Positions 50,167-61,400 of a stretch of 64,000 bases of DNA are shown here, one piece after another. Made by a program: the position numbers and the translations under genes. The DNA lies in assembly GCF_949628265.1 (NCBI RefSeq), contig NC_088787.1, forward strand, positions 14,684,501 to 14,748,500, read 5' to 3'. Position 1 is the first letter of the stretch; the number at the start of each line of letters is the position of its first letter. The stretch is from Cloeon dipterum. Taxonomy: Eukaryota; Arthropoda; Insecta; Ephemeroptera; Baetidae. Under the pieces are notes generated by a model that ran no database searches, had not been told where the DNA came from, and worked only from the letters and a program-made list of their open reading frames with translations.

Positions 50167-53100
50167 ATGCACCCGTTTCCTGTGACACTTCTCTTGATTG
50201 GATGTGCAACATCTCTGCAAGCAACCAATTTTGATATTAGTGACCTGGGAAAAGACTGGCCAGACTTAGATCACCAAGAATCAGCACAGTCAAATGCAGA
50301 ATCATCTGTACAAACAGGCGCAGTGCATTCTGATGGAGATGGAGATGTAAATATTTCTGTTTGAAGATAGTTGATATACATAGCATTAACAATTATTTCA
50401 GTCGGGAGAATCTCCCCAGCAACCAAAAGAACACGATCCCATTGACAAGTACCTGCTGAAGGACACAGATGATTTCAAAATCGCTCGAGATTCTAATGGT
50501 CGTCCAATTCTGCTCTCCAGCATTCACGAAGCAGGATCTCTGCCATTGCTCTATGGAAAGGACGGTCACGGTCATCTGGTTCAAGCATCTTCAGACGTAA
50601 ATTTCACCCTTGAAAGCATCCCTGCCATTCCAACTGACCCAGTGAAAGCGTCCGACTTGGGTGCGAATTTTGAAGTTCCCCGAGGCGTCCCTCAGGCCGC
50701 GAACCCTCCGTCCCCAGCGGTGAAAACGAGTCTGAGCTGGCCTCACCACAGACCTTACGTTGTTGAGCACGAATCGTGGCCTGCCCCTGTCAACATTTAC
50801 AAGGGCCATCACCATGGCTATGAGTCCTGGCCTTCTGAGCAGAAGCCAGTGACCGCTGATGGTCCTCGCGACTCGGCGCCTCAAGATGGGCCTATTCGTC
50901 CAGTGGCCGCTGGACCCAGCCAGTATGATGAGAGGCCTGAACCCATGACCAGGCCATACAATACTGAATACGGCCAGGTATCCGCTGAACATAATGGACC
51001 CGTCTCTGCTGGACCTGTGAGGTACGACGTGCGACCTGGGGACGCTGACATGCATATGCCAAGCTCATACAAAGGCGCACCATCTTCCCAATTCCCGCAG
51101 AAATATCAAAGTTCCAAGTTCAATCCGGAGGCCAGTGGACCGTGGGAATCTTTTAGAACAAACCCAAGAGAGCCAAAGGGCCCGTGGCAATCGATGAGAC
51201 CTGAAAGCCCTGAAGGACCGTTCTACCCTGAGCAGCCGGATTTTTTAGGGATGAAGAGGGCTCAACCAGTCCAGGGTTGAGTCCAACTGACACTCCAGCT
51301 ACTGCATCCGTTAATACAGACACCATAGTGACCATGTTGACCGACACTTTTGATCTGGAAAGCAGCACCAACCCCATCACCACCACATCCAATGATTATT
51401 CACCCTCACTGGCTGTTTTGGGCTCTAGTGTTGGCAGCACTTCAAGCACTCCAACTGCACCTTCACCCACCGCAACCCCATTTGTTACACCTACTACTAA
51501 CACCCTTCCTAACACAGAGACCACGTTTACAGAGGTTACAACTGGTAAGTTTCCCAATTTTTTAATCTGCACTAAATAACCTGAGACCGTAATTTAATTG
51601 CAGAAGACGGAGAGCCAAATTTACCACTGTACACCACTTCAAGTAATTTCCAATACGGAGGTCAAATTCCAAAACCACAAGTCGCGTATGGACAACCGTG
51701 GCAGCAGAGTGCAAAGCCACCCAGTCCGCCCTCCACTAATTACTACGCAGACAATTTTGCAAAAGTCAACTCCAGCGCTTCAAATCTTTTCAGCAGCGGC
51801 TACCCCTCTGTTAGCTATTTTGGCTACAACTCTCAGTATCAGCGAGAGCCGCAAAAAGCTCAACCTAGCTACACTTTCGCCCAAGCGCAAGGCCCATATT
51901 TTGTTTCTGAGAGCAAGCCAGCGTACGGCCAAAGCAACTACCACGGACAGAATATCAAGCCATACAGGCCGGCCTCATTTGACTTTGCCTCATATCCAAC
52001 AGCACAAAACGTGGCTCAGGTGGAGTCTCCCTATCCAGCAAGGCCACAGAAAAATTACCAGGGTTCACACTCACATGGTCCGCCTAAGCAGGAGCAACCA
52101 GATCCCATTGTGTATGATTGGCACCCTCCCAAGAGCCCCCACAGCTCATACCAAAGCCAAGTTAACCTCTGGCAGCAAACTAAACCAGTGCAGAGTGCTC
52201 AGAACCTGGCACCGCAATATGATTTTGTTTCGCCAAATAAGCCTTCCGATGACAATTACTTGTCAAGTCCCATCCAACAGCCGGAGAGGGAGGCTCATCG
52301 CCCATCTTATCCGACTCGGATTTCCCTACACCAACAGGGTTACAACAGCGCCAACGGCATTCCTGCCGAAAACAGTGGATATCAGTCAAGCGTCCAGCAT
52401 GCGACTGTGCAAAGTTATGGAGACAATTTTAATACTGGCCTGTCGCCACCATCGGGACAGAGGTACCAAACGCTGCAGCAAAATCAAGGAAACTACAACT
52501 ACGCACAATCAAGTCACTCGTATGGCCAGCCACCAAGCCCATATCAAAGGCTGTCCTATGGATCGCCACCCCAGTTTACTTCTTTCGTTTATGGAAGCAA
52601 GCCGTCCAGCCAGCAACTCCAGTCGCCTACCAGCTACCAACCTGTCCCGGTAGGCCCCGTTGAGAATGAGAAACAGCCGCCCTTGGCAGACGAAGAACCA
52701 AGCAGTCAGCAAGTGCCGCCTCTTTTGCTGGAGCAACAGATTGGTGGCCACAACCAGGCAGCTGCAACTGATCAGACTGAATCCAATGGTATAAATAGCT
52801 TCCACAATTGTGCGCTCTCACTCACTTTCAAGTATTTACAGTTATCAACCAGTGCGACCAAGTGGTGAAAGTGGCCGCTGACCGCACACAAGTAGTCGAG
52901 CTTTCTATCACAGCAGGACAGTGCAACATTGACGTGCAGGCGCCTAAAGGTCGTTTAACATTGCAGCTCAGAGATATTATGCTGCCTTGTGGAGATCAGT
53001 CTATTACCGTGTACGAGGGAGGAAAAGCATTTCCACTTGCAAGGTAATGCAAATTTAATCAATTTGAATTTAGTCTTTATCATATTTTTACAGACTTTGT

Positions 53101-53205
53101 GGCCAAATCACAGAAACGCCACTATATCTACTGGACGGCTCATCGGCAAAACTGGTAGTTCAATCAAGAGGCATCAAATTTTCTTTTACTTCGTTCCTGT
53201 GGTGA
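50167..53205 (+). CDS. Secreted modular protein: Pro-rich, Ser/Thr-rich, Tyr/Gln-rich, CUB-like end
   Basis: No known gene recognised. Exons: 50167-50346, 50402-51021, 51249-51544, 51604-52788, 52842-53043, 53094-53205; 2595 nt, 864 residues. Order: signal peptide (MHPFPVTLLLIGCATSLQA); acidic stretch; HPIDKYLL-like and Gly-Pro-rich segment with repeated SAGP, SGPW and KGPW words; mucin-like Ser/Thr/Pro block (TSPGLSPTDTPATA onward); about 390 residues rich in Tyr, Gln, Ser and Pro (SYGQPPSPY type); then about 105 residues with four cysteines in CUB-like spacing (NQC, GQC, LPC, RLC). All introns are GT-AG and the sum stays in frame. If 51022-51248 is retained, the frame stays open to a TGA at 51278 and gives a 352-residue product lacking the later parts. 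A matrix, cuticle, silk or eggshell component would fit but is a guess. Confidence 0.75.
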
Positions 53206-53542
53206 AGATATTTTTGTAGCACATTAACACAATTTTTATCATTTTTATATTCCTGTTTACCTTTTATTTTACTGCAAAGTTAATTCCTCTTAACTTTTTA
53301 AGTTTGCAAGAAGAAAAAGGATGTGCAATATTTGTAAATAAATAAATTTTATATTGTTAAATTTTGTAACTCCTTGTTTAATTCAGATTCCCTTAACTTA
53401 ATAAAAACAAATTTCCATGATAGAATAGAAAAATGAGAAAATTGACATCTTTCAACAATTTAATAGGGTTATATGGAAGTAGATATTTGTTTGGAATCAT
53501 AAGACCAGAAGATGTTAGTAATATAATAAATGCAAGAAGAGA

Positions 53543-54279
53543 TCACTGGCCAGGAGGGAGGAGTGCTTTGTCCATGAACTTCTTCTTGGCGAAGCACAAC
53601 CACCACTTGGAAGGGCGGTTCTCATCAAAGCTGAAGACTTTTTCGCATACTCTTACGCCGGTTTCTTGGCGGAGTTGTTGCAAATACAGGCGCATCAAAT
53701 CTAGGAATATGAATATATTTTAAAAACGTTCAATAATAAAACAATATACTCACCAGCCTCAGCTGAAGTCTGCGGTTTAGCGTAAACAGAGTTCAAAGGA
53801 AATCCTGATTCCCCAGGGATGTCGAACTTTGCCAAGGCCAAGGAATACATTTCCTGCATACCTTGGTTTTTGCTTGAGCACTTTTGCAGTCGTTTCAAGC
53901 ATTCAGTGATGTAGAGGGTGATGTAGATCAACGCCCGATCTGCCTCACTCTGAAATTTTAAGGATGATATTTCAAAATTATAATATTACTTCCGCTATTA
54001 TTTTTTTTAATTTTTGTAAAATTGTGTATACATACCTTAACTTCATAATTTCTGAAGAACACATTAGCCTTGAAATAATAGATGGCCTCTTCAATGATGT
54101 CCATGTCTGTGGCATTAATTCCGGTTGGAGCAGGCCCACGGAACTGGGTGCGGATCGGCAAGAGGGCGATGTTGCCCACACTTTGCTTTGATTCCATGAA
54201 TTGAGAATGATAGGCCTGCGTGCAAGAACGGTTAAAGAAACTTCTAAAGGAATCACCTCTAAGATAAACTTACCGGCAT
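53543..54279 (-). CDS. Arpc3: Actin-related protein 2/3 complex subunit 3 (p21-Arc)
   Basis: Structural subunit of the Arp2/3 complex, which nucleates branched actin in the cytoplasm. Four exons: 54279-54274, 54215-54036, 53949-53754, 53700-53543; 540 nt, 179 residues, against 178 in human. The first coding exon is only ATG CCG, after which the protein continues AYHSQF. Family blocks are clear: [73 protein letters not shown] and [14 protein letters not shown]. The start was fixed by splicing, since the in-frame ATG at 54197 would cut off eight conserved residues. It converges with the secreted modular gene, leaving 337 bases between stop codons. Confidence 0.97.
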
Positions 54280-55754
54280 CTCGGAGGCCTATAGTGGACT
54301 CGGTGAGACAAATATACAACAACGCAGACTAAATAACAAAATGCAGAAATCTATTATCTGTTTACTTCTTGCACTGCTGAAGTGCTGAATGAGTAAGAAT
54401 AGGGAGGGGAAAGCGGATGGGCGTGGAATCGGGGAAAAAATGGAGAAACGAAAACTAGCGCGCGAAACTAGGACAATGTTTTAAAATTTTTTAACAAATT
54501 TACCAAGATACATAAACACTTTTTACAACTTAGAAAATGTAGGATTGTATGGTATTTACAGTGTCAGGTCAGCTGCAAGTCAACGTTACTTAATTTCTTG
54601 CATTTTGCTAACTATTTCGGTCACTATACATACAAATAACCGCATATAACGGCCGCTTAAATAGATAAAAAATAATAAATTTCACAATTTAGAAACTAGA
54701 AAAAATAAACTTTCAGCCGCCGGGTAAAATAGGCTAACCACCTCTCAGAATCTCGCGTCTGAAGACATAAATAATACAATCATATTTTAATTATAATTTA
54801 CTATCCATGTTTATAATTTACATTCTCCAACACTCCCATTTTGATTAAAATTTTCAACGCACGTAAAAGAGCTAAAAATGTTCAAAAAAATAATTTTCGT
54901 ATTGCGCGCTGCGATAATAAACCGCACAATTGTGCGAACGAAAAATATTGTGCCTTGCATTTGCTTTTAAAATATTTCTTTTTTGAATTCTTGATGTTTT
55001 TTAGCATAGATTTGATATCAAAGCGATTTCTGCAAAATTGGGCTACAATTTAATTACAAACATTATTCCTCTTTTGAATATTTATTTATATTCTTTACAT
55101 TTATCAAATTTATGAAAAAGAGTTCAAATATTGTTCTGCACTCTACTCAGAGTATGAGAGTTAAAGCGCAAGGTAAACCAAACGCATTTCCAGGCAATTA
55201 AAAATGCCAAATATTAGTACTCTCATAAATATAACTGTTTCTGTATTTTTTTTAACTTCTGTTCAAACTAAAAAAATACAGTCAAGCTACCTAACATACA
55301 TGATTTACGGACATTACTTCTGATCCAAGATCTTTGATGCCTGATCCATTCATGCAGCTCATCACCGATTTTTGCATTCTTTCAGCCAGACAGGAATCAC
55401 CAAAATATTTTCTATCCAGTTTTCTGCAACCGAACAGCGAAAGCTGGGCAGTAACCATTTAACCAGTATGGTAAAATGTAGGATTGGCTTATGTAGCAGA
55501 ACGACAAGAACCGCCAGCTGCACAACATGGTACTCTATGAACAGTTTTCATTTTTATTTAACATTATGTTGGGTTTGAATTGCACTATACCTTTCTTATG
55601 GGACTATAAAATTTAGCAACATGAATCTATAGCAAATAAGATAGTGGGATAAATTTAAAAATTGTAAATGCTTTCACAAATTAAAGTATGCACAGTTAGA
55701 TTAAATTCATAAGCATAGACTTTGAACTCTTTACCTCCTTTTCCAAAATGGACA
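54280..55754. other. Arpc3 promoter side and RPA-like 3' flank
   Basis: The first 200 bases upstream of Arpc3 are CG-containing and probably its promoter. The rest is AT-rich. At about 55366-55400 there is a short decayed duplicate of the start of exon 8 of the neighbouring RPA-like gene. No separate gene was seen. Confidence 0.45.
55366..55400 (-). pseudogene. Decayed duplicate of an RPA-like exon 8 fragment
   Basis: On the minus strand this reads VWLKECKNR, against DWLKECKKL at the start of exon 8 (56470). About 26 of 30 bases agree around CTGAAAGA(A/G)TGCAAAAA. A stop follows at once and no splice signal is conserved. It is too short to say how the copy arose. Chance cannot be fully excluded. 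Confidence 0.4.
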
Positions 55755-58562
55755 CTATTTGACCAAAGAATCATATTCATCAGTATACTGGGCTTCAAGC
55801 AGAATGTATCTCATCTTCAAGTTCTGAAAATTATTTTATCGTTATTATAGCAATAACTCAAGCTGGTATTTCATAACACATACTGCTGCGTATTTAATTC
55901 TGGCTCGTATTTGGCGCTCTTTCAAAGCAGTTACTTTCGTGTACAGTTCAGGATTATCGATTTCGCCATAGAGAGGACTCGGCAAGCCCAGGAGCGACCG
56001 TATTTGCTGATCTTTAACCAAAACCCATTCATAGTTCGTTCCATCGTGCAACTGTAACTGAGTAGTTCAAGATTTGCTTGTTATTGAATTACTCACAATA
56101 AAATAATTAAATATTCCTTACGGATGTTCTAATGTTTTCAATAACCACTTTCACTATTGGTCCACAATTTACGCATACAAAGGTCGGCTGTGCCAAGTCG
56201 TAGGCCTGCGATTTAAAAAACCATACTGTAATAAAAAAAGCAACTGAGTCAGAAATTTACCATTTCGCTGCAAAGTGTACAGCGAATGTCGAAGTTAAGA
56301 GACTCCATTGTATTCTCTACTGTTAATTTAGGAACAATAAACTCCTTTATTGAGCTATTTTTTTCAAGTATCTTGCGCACCTCATTGAAAGTATCGTAAT
56401 TGACATCGTCTTCTTTTTTGTTCCACCATTTCTTCAATTTTTTGCACTCTTTCAGCCAGTCAGGGTTTACCTAATAAAAGTGTTATTAGTGATCAATCTG
56501 CTCATTGTTTGGTACGCGTGATTTTACCAAAAGCATGCTGTCTGCCCTCAAAGCTACATATGACATGGTTAGCGAAGTCCTTCTTGCTCCACAAACAGCT
56601 ATCACTGGGTTATCATTCAAATCCAGACCTTCCAACGCCGCTGGCCAAACCTCGACAGGAAGCTGAAGCAAAAATTAATCTCATAGCCATACATATTAAC
56701 ACATGATATCACAAGCAAAATTTCTTGATTGCAACAATCAAAATAGACATTTCATAGAATTCAATGAAACCTACGTCAAATTTGCAAGTTGGATCACAGA
56801 TGTTGAGCACCATCTTCTTTGTGTCTTTGCCAAAATTCTTCTTCTTTGGAGGTGCAGACAAAACACCTATCAAGTCTGAAAACTTTGTTATAGAATCAGA
56901 AAGACAGTTTACAACTCACCACAAACGGAATCTGTAGCCAAAGCCCTGACATTATGCAAGGGCATAAAGTTATATTTTATCTCTGGCAAAGATTCAGTGC
57001 TGGCTGGGCCACCAAAATGGATTCTTTCAAATAGAGCATTTTCTTTCTCTTCGGGTATATTTTTCAAAAGGCATCCTTCGTTCACTTTTGGCAAATCGCA
57101 GTTTTGTTCTTCTCGTTGCGTTATTGTCCCACTGATCTTGAAGTATTTGGTAGTAAAGGTCAGTCTTCTGTAATAGCCCTGTTGCTTCCAAATCAAAGGG
57201 CTCATGAAGGTGAGGCGAGCACGAACTAGCCCCTGTGAAGCTAAATCCGAGTCTTGAGCCTGCAAGTTGGGCTAAAATTTTCCCACAGTTCTTCAATAGA
57301 GGGGCAACCTTACATCAACTGCATTCAAACAGCCTAGCTGTGAATTGCATTTCACTCTCGCATTCATCTGTTGGTTTAGTTCCTCTTTTGATTTTAACGT
57401 GATGGACATCAGTGGTTTGATTTCGGATTTTATAGAATTCGCTGAGTACTTGCTGAGCGATGTCAAGTCGAAATGTTCTAATTCGCCCTTGAAACATTCA
57501 TCCAAGTCAGTGGCGGCATGTAAATCTTCCACAACTGTATATTCCTCGACGTTAACAGAGTCCAAATAAATTGCTGGCCTTTTGAAACAGATTGATCTGG
57601 TGAAATATCAAACAAAATGTGCATCAATTTCAATATACCTGTTAATAAGATCTAAAGTTTGGCATCTGATTTTGTTTACCCTGATAATCGCTACTTTTTC
57701 AACGCCTGTTTGCATTTCCAAATCAATTTTACTGGCCCAATATTTTTCATAGCTTATGAGTCCAAATGAAGTCTTATAAGTGCCATCAAACAACCACAAG
57801 CGGTAAAACTTTCCACTGTTGACAACAGGAACCACCTGAGCATTCTGAAACAAAAGCAGGGCGTTAACTTTTAGAACAAATAATTTAAATATGCATGCTT
57901 AACTGTTGATTTACATGACAGTAGCACAAAATGTTTTTATTCTTTTTTGGTTGATATTAAATTAAATTTACACGGAGTATTGGGAGCTGTTAATTTTTCC
58001 ATTTTACATCTCTAGAGAAAGCTGCATTTAATTTCAACTGACAGTTTTATTTCTAAATGCTTATTTGAATGAATGTTTTCATAGAAACAAGAGACTATTC
58101 TCATCTTCACAGTTCAAACACTTACCAAGACTTGCAGAAAAATTGGTAATGCAAGAGGCTCGTTCTTTACAACCCTCTGTAAAAAAATGAATTAAATACA
58201 ATATATTAATTAGTTGGCAATTTATGATAATATGAGTGCATTACATGCAACTTTTAGAAATTACGTTCAATTTGTTCATGTCAAATAAGAACAGATTACA
58301 TAATTTTAAAGTAAGAACTGAATGTGTAATTATTTATGTTCTGTTCTGTTTCGTTTTTTGTCAATTTTTAATCCATTATAAAAAATTTTCAAATGATTAA
58401 CTGGTTAAAGTTTGAACATTTTTCTAAGGTCCTTGCTATGTGAAACCGCGATGTAATGCATAAATGATATGTAGTTGTTTTGTTATCTTTCATTCAAACA
58501 CAAATCAAACCTACAACAAGTGATCCTTTACTGAGTAAAGACGATGGACGAGGCACATCCAT
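55755..58562 (-). CDS. Divergent replication protein A 70 kDa (RPA1)-like protein
   Basis: Single-stranded DNA-binding OB-fold protein, inferred nuclear. Eleven exons: 58562-58518, 58176-58126, 57844-57639, 57578-57314, 57259-56920, 56875-56775, 56662-56528, 56470-56261, 56205-56122, 56057-55884, 55823-55755; 1680 nt, 559 residues against 616 in human RPA1. The N-terminus resembles RPA1-N (LSKGSL, LPIFLQVLNAQVV, FYRLWLFDGTYKTSFGLI). The middle has the IKYNFMPLHNV and VLNICDPT/VEVWPAAL/NPVIAVCGARRTSL pattern of DBD-B, then NPDWL where RPA1 has NPDIPE. The C-terminal OB holds a C4 zinc site: Cys445, Cys448, Cys462, Cys465. The DBD-A region (about 190-270) is poorly conserved. The exon 1 donor (CTT|GTTGTA) was chosen because only it keeps frame. 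Either fast-evolving RPA1 or a paralogue. Confidence 0.8.
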
Positions 58563-58781
58563 AAGTGTTGGTCTGGAATTTTGTAAAAAGAAAATGTATA
58601 AAATACGATACGAAGTAAACTCAGGCCATATAGGTGAACTGAGTTAATCGAAGGCGAATAAAACAATCAATCCATGCATCATATGTTTGCCGCGCCGTTC
58701 TTTGTTATGATATTTTGATTTGCTGGTGCTGGGTCCAGCTTTCTAAGAGCATGCGCAGTGCGACTTGCTTGTTAACTTCTG

Positions 58782-58813
58782 GTAGCGCCGTGCTGTCTTG
58801 AAAACGGCGCTAC
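58782..58813. repeat. Perfect 10-bp stem hairpin
   Basis: GTAGCGCCGT (58782-58791) and ACGGCGCTAC (58804-58813) are perfect reverse complements around a 12-base loop. The stem is GC-rich in otherwise AT-rich DNA. It lies about 220 bases upstream of the RPA-like start codon (58562, minus strand), so it may sit in that promoter; alternatively it is the end of a small repeat. Confidence 0.6.
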
Positions 58814-61079
58814 ATGGAGAGGAGCGGTATAATATTATAATATAATGTATATATAATATTATATCGGGTATGTATTTCGATTAAATGGATGGCAATATGC
58901 CACAAAAATCTTTTATTTTTTATGAACTTTGTAATATACCTATGCTATTTTAGCAAGTATATAAAATAAATTTTGCTATATAAATAGTGCAATAAAATAG
59001 GTAATTAAATCGAAGGAAAACCAATAATAAATTAACTCAATACTTGTGCAATGATAAATTCTCCTTGGATGACCAGGGATGTAAAACACCAGCTTTGACA
59101 GCTAAAAGAAATTAAATTTTTCTTGAAATATAAAAAGGACCGTGAGAAGCGTTCCCTCATGGTATGATGTCCAGATGTGTTTTTCTAAGGAAACTATTAT
59201 TGAGTACGAACAGGACAAGCTAATTCGACATGGCACATGTGTGTGCTTATAGAATAATAACAAAATGTAGATTTATGACAAGGGCGAGAGTGCTCGACCT
59301 TTTTGACAAGACATTGTTTCTGTAAACAGTGTTGACGAGATGGAATAATTAGTAATTAATGGTTTATTAATGGAATAATTATAAAATAAGTGGAATGATA
59401 GTGATTTTTTTGAAATTTCATGTAAAATTAACCCATTTTTTCCACGTACTTCTGACCAAAAGTGCCCCAAAATCCAATTTTTCGCACTTTACCGGTTACG
59501 CCCTCTTTTTTTAGCATAGGAAATTAATTGCTTCCGGGGTGAGAAAATTTATGAAAATTTAATAGTGAGAAAATAAAAAATAGTGCTTTTGAGTCTTGAA
59601 AGAAATTATTTATTTTTTCAAAAATTGCAGATTTTCAAAAGAGGTCTGTGTTTGGCTTCAATCAAATTCACCTGTTCATAGTAGCGTTAAATACTGCCTA
59701 AATTCAGAAAGCTGATTAAATTGCCAGTTTTCCCCACTCAGCAAAATTTTCTCAAATTCACCATTTTCGAAAAAAATCGTCTGAAAATTTCAGCTGGCCG
59801 GTAAAGAACGTTTAACATTTTTTGGGAAAAATCAAAATACCCAAAATTAAGTTAATTCATTCAAGAATCATCTCAGAAAAAATGGTTTTTTCATTTTAAT
59901 AATTTCAATGATTTTCAGAGGCAAACTCGGACCCTTATGGTTATCAGAATCAGAGATTGCGTAAAATATAAATAAATTTTTTATTGATTTTCAAGGACAG
60001 ATTCATTAGTTACCATGTGCGAAAATTTCAAATTTTTCTGATAATGAAAACGTAATTAAAATGATAATTGAGTTGCGCTAGTATAGTTTTAAAACAGGAT
60101 TTTTAGAAATTTTAAGTGTAGAAAACCTTTAACATAATGAAATATTCAATTGCCCTTATCTTTTAAGATCTAAAACAGGTTGTGCAGCAGCTACATGAGT
60201 GCATTATTGGATAAGAAAAATCAGGGACCACTCTCAGGAACATTTTTGGTTTAACAACTGATCACTTTTTAAGCTCACAATCAGTTTATAATTTCTCCGT
60301 TATTTGTAAATGATTGGCAAAGCCCTTTTGAAATCTAATAGACCAATTCCATATAGCTATTAAGTTTTTGTAAGAACACAACACATTTTTTGAAGAAAAA
60401 AAAAATTCCCACGGTGAGTGTGGAATTTTCCATTATAGCTTTGCTCTTCTGAGTAAAATTTTGTCACACAGATTGCCAGAAGTGGTACCTGGGTCTCAGT
60501 GCTTTTCAACGGCGACTTGCCTATGTTTTCAGCTCAACGTATATAATTTGTGTTTTGTGGAGGCGTCTTTTCAGCTTTGGTCATCAGCGAGTTCCAGAGC
60601 CAAAACCGCCGATTCGATTCACTGTTCGTGTTAAAACGAATGATCTTTTCCGTCGAAAAGAGAAAATTTATCAACTACTTCAAAGGAGACAAAAAAACAG
60701 TGTCAACCTTTAGGGGGTGTGAATAGGAGACAGTTGGTAGAAGGGTGAATGAGCTTCGCTGGACCTTAAGAAAAGATTAACGGTCAGTCTGTGTGCACAC
60801 ATGTGCCGGGCGATTCCTGAATATACAGTAGCCAGATGCCGATAAGGCTTGGGATAATTAATAGCCAAAATAGCAATACAAAATCCCTATGCTATTTTAG
60901 TAGGAATAAAAATAATACAAACAGTACAATGGATAGGTATTTAAGTAGATTAGACTAATGAAAAACAAACTCAATACAATGAGCTTTTCTTCAATCTTGC
61001 TTGGTTATAACTGGCTTTATGCGCAAACGTAATAATCATTGACATAGAAACTAGCAACAACATTTATCATCACGCGGCG

Positions 61080-61400
61080 ACGACCCGCTGCACCCGCGGC
61101 TGCAACAGCCACCAGCGCGCACCGAGCTCGGCCAAAATGCGTTTGATTATCGTGTCGTTGCGGAGTGGAATGCTGCACCACCCGCCATGAAGGACTGTTC
61201 AGCGGCACAGTTTCCAGCAGTGTGCAAGGAATAATGTGAGTGCGATTTTTTAAAGTGTTACTCCTCTAGTATAGGCCAATGCCGGCTTTGCCCTCTGGGT
61301 AAAGTTTTAACAAGATGTTTGCCAGGTATTCTGCCTTTTCTCACATGTATTATATAAATCTGACGACGTTAAATAACATGAATGTATTTTTTTTACCAAG
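61080..61400 (+). mobile_element. Probable LINE 3' remnant
   Basis: A plus-strand frame at about 61130-61233 reads AFDYRVVAEWNAAPPAMKDC, close to the WN-x-LP pattern that ends the RT ORF of several non-LTR clades, and stops at TAA near 61231. GC content drops sharply after it into a 3' UTR-like part. It is not similar to the copies at 1.0 and 17.0 kb, so it would be another family. The identification rests on one short motif. Confidence 0.4.

Noticed and set aside
50591-51055. 154-codon minus ORF
   Set aside because: Shadow of the Pro-rich exon on the plus strand; the plus strand has splice signals and a signal peptide.
51598-52653. 351-codon plus ORF in another frame
   Set aside because: Shadow of the Tyr/Gln-rich exon; the frame at 51604-52788 joins both neighbours in phase.
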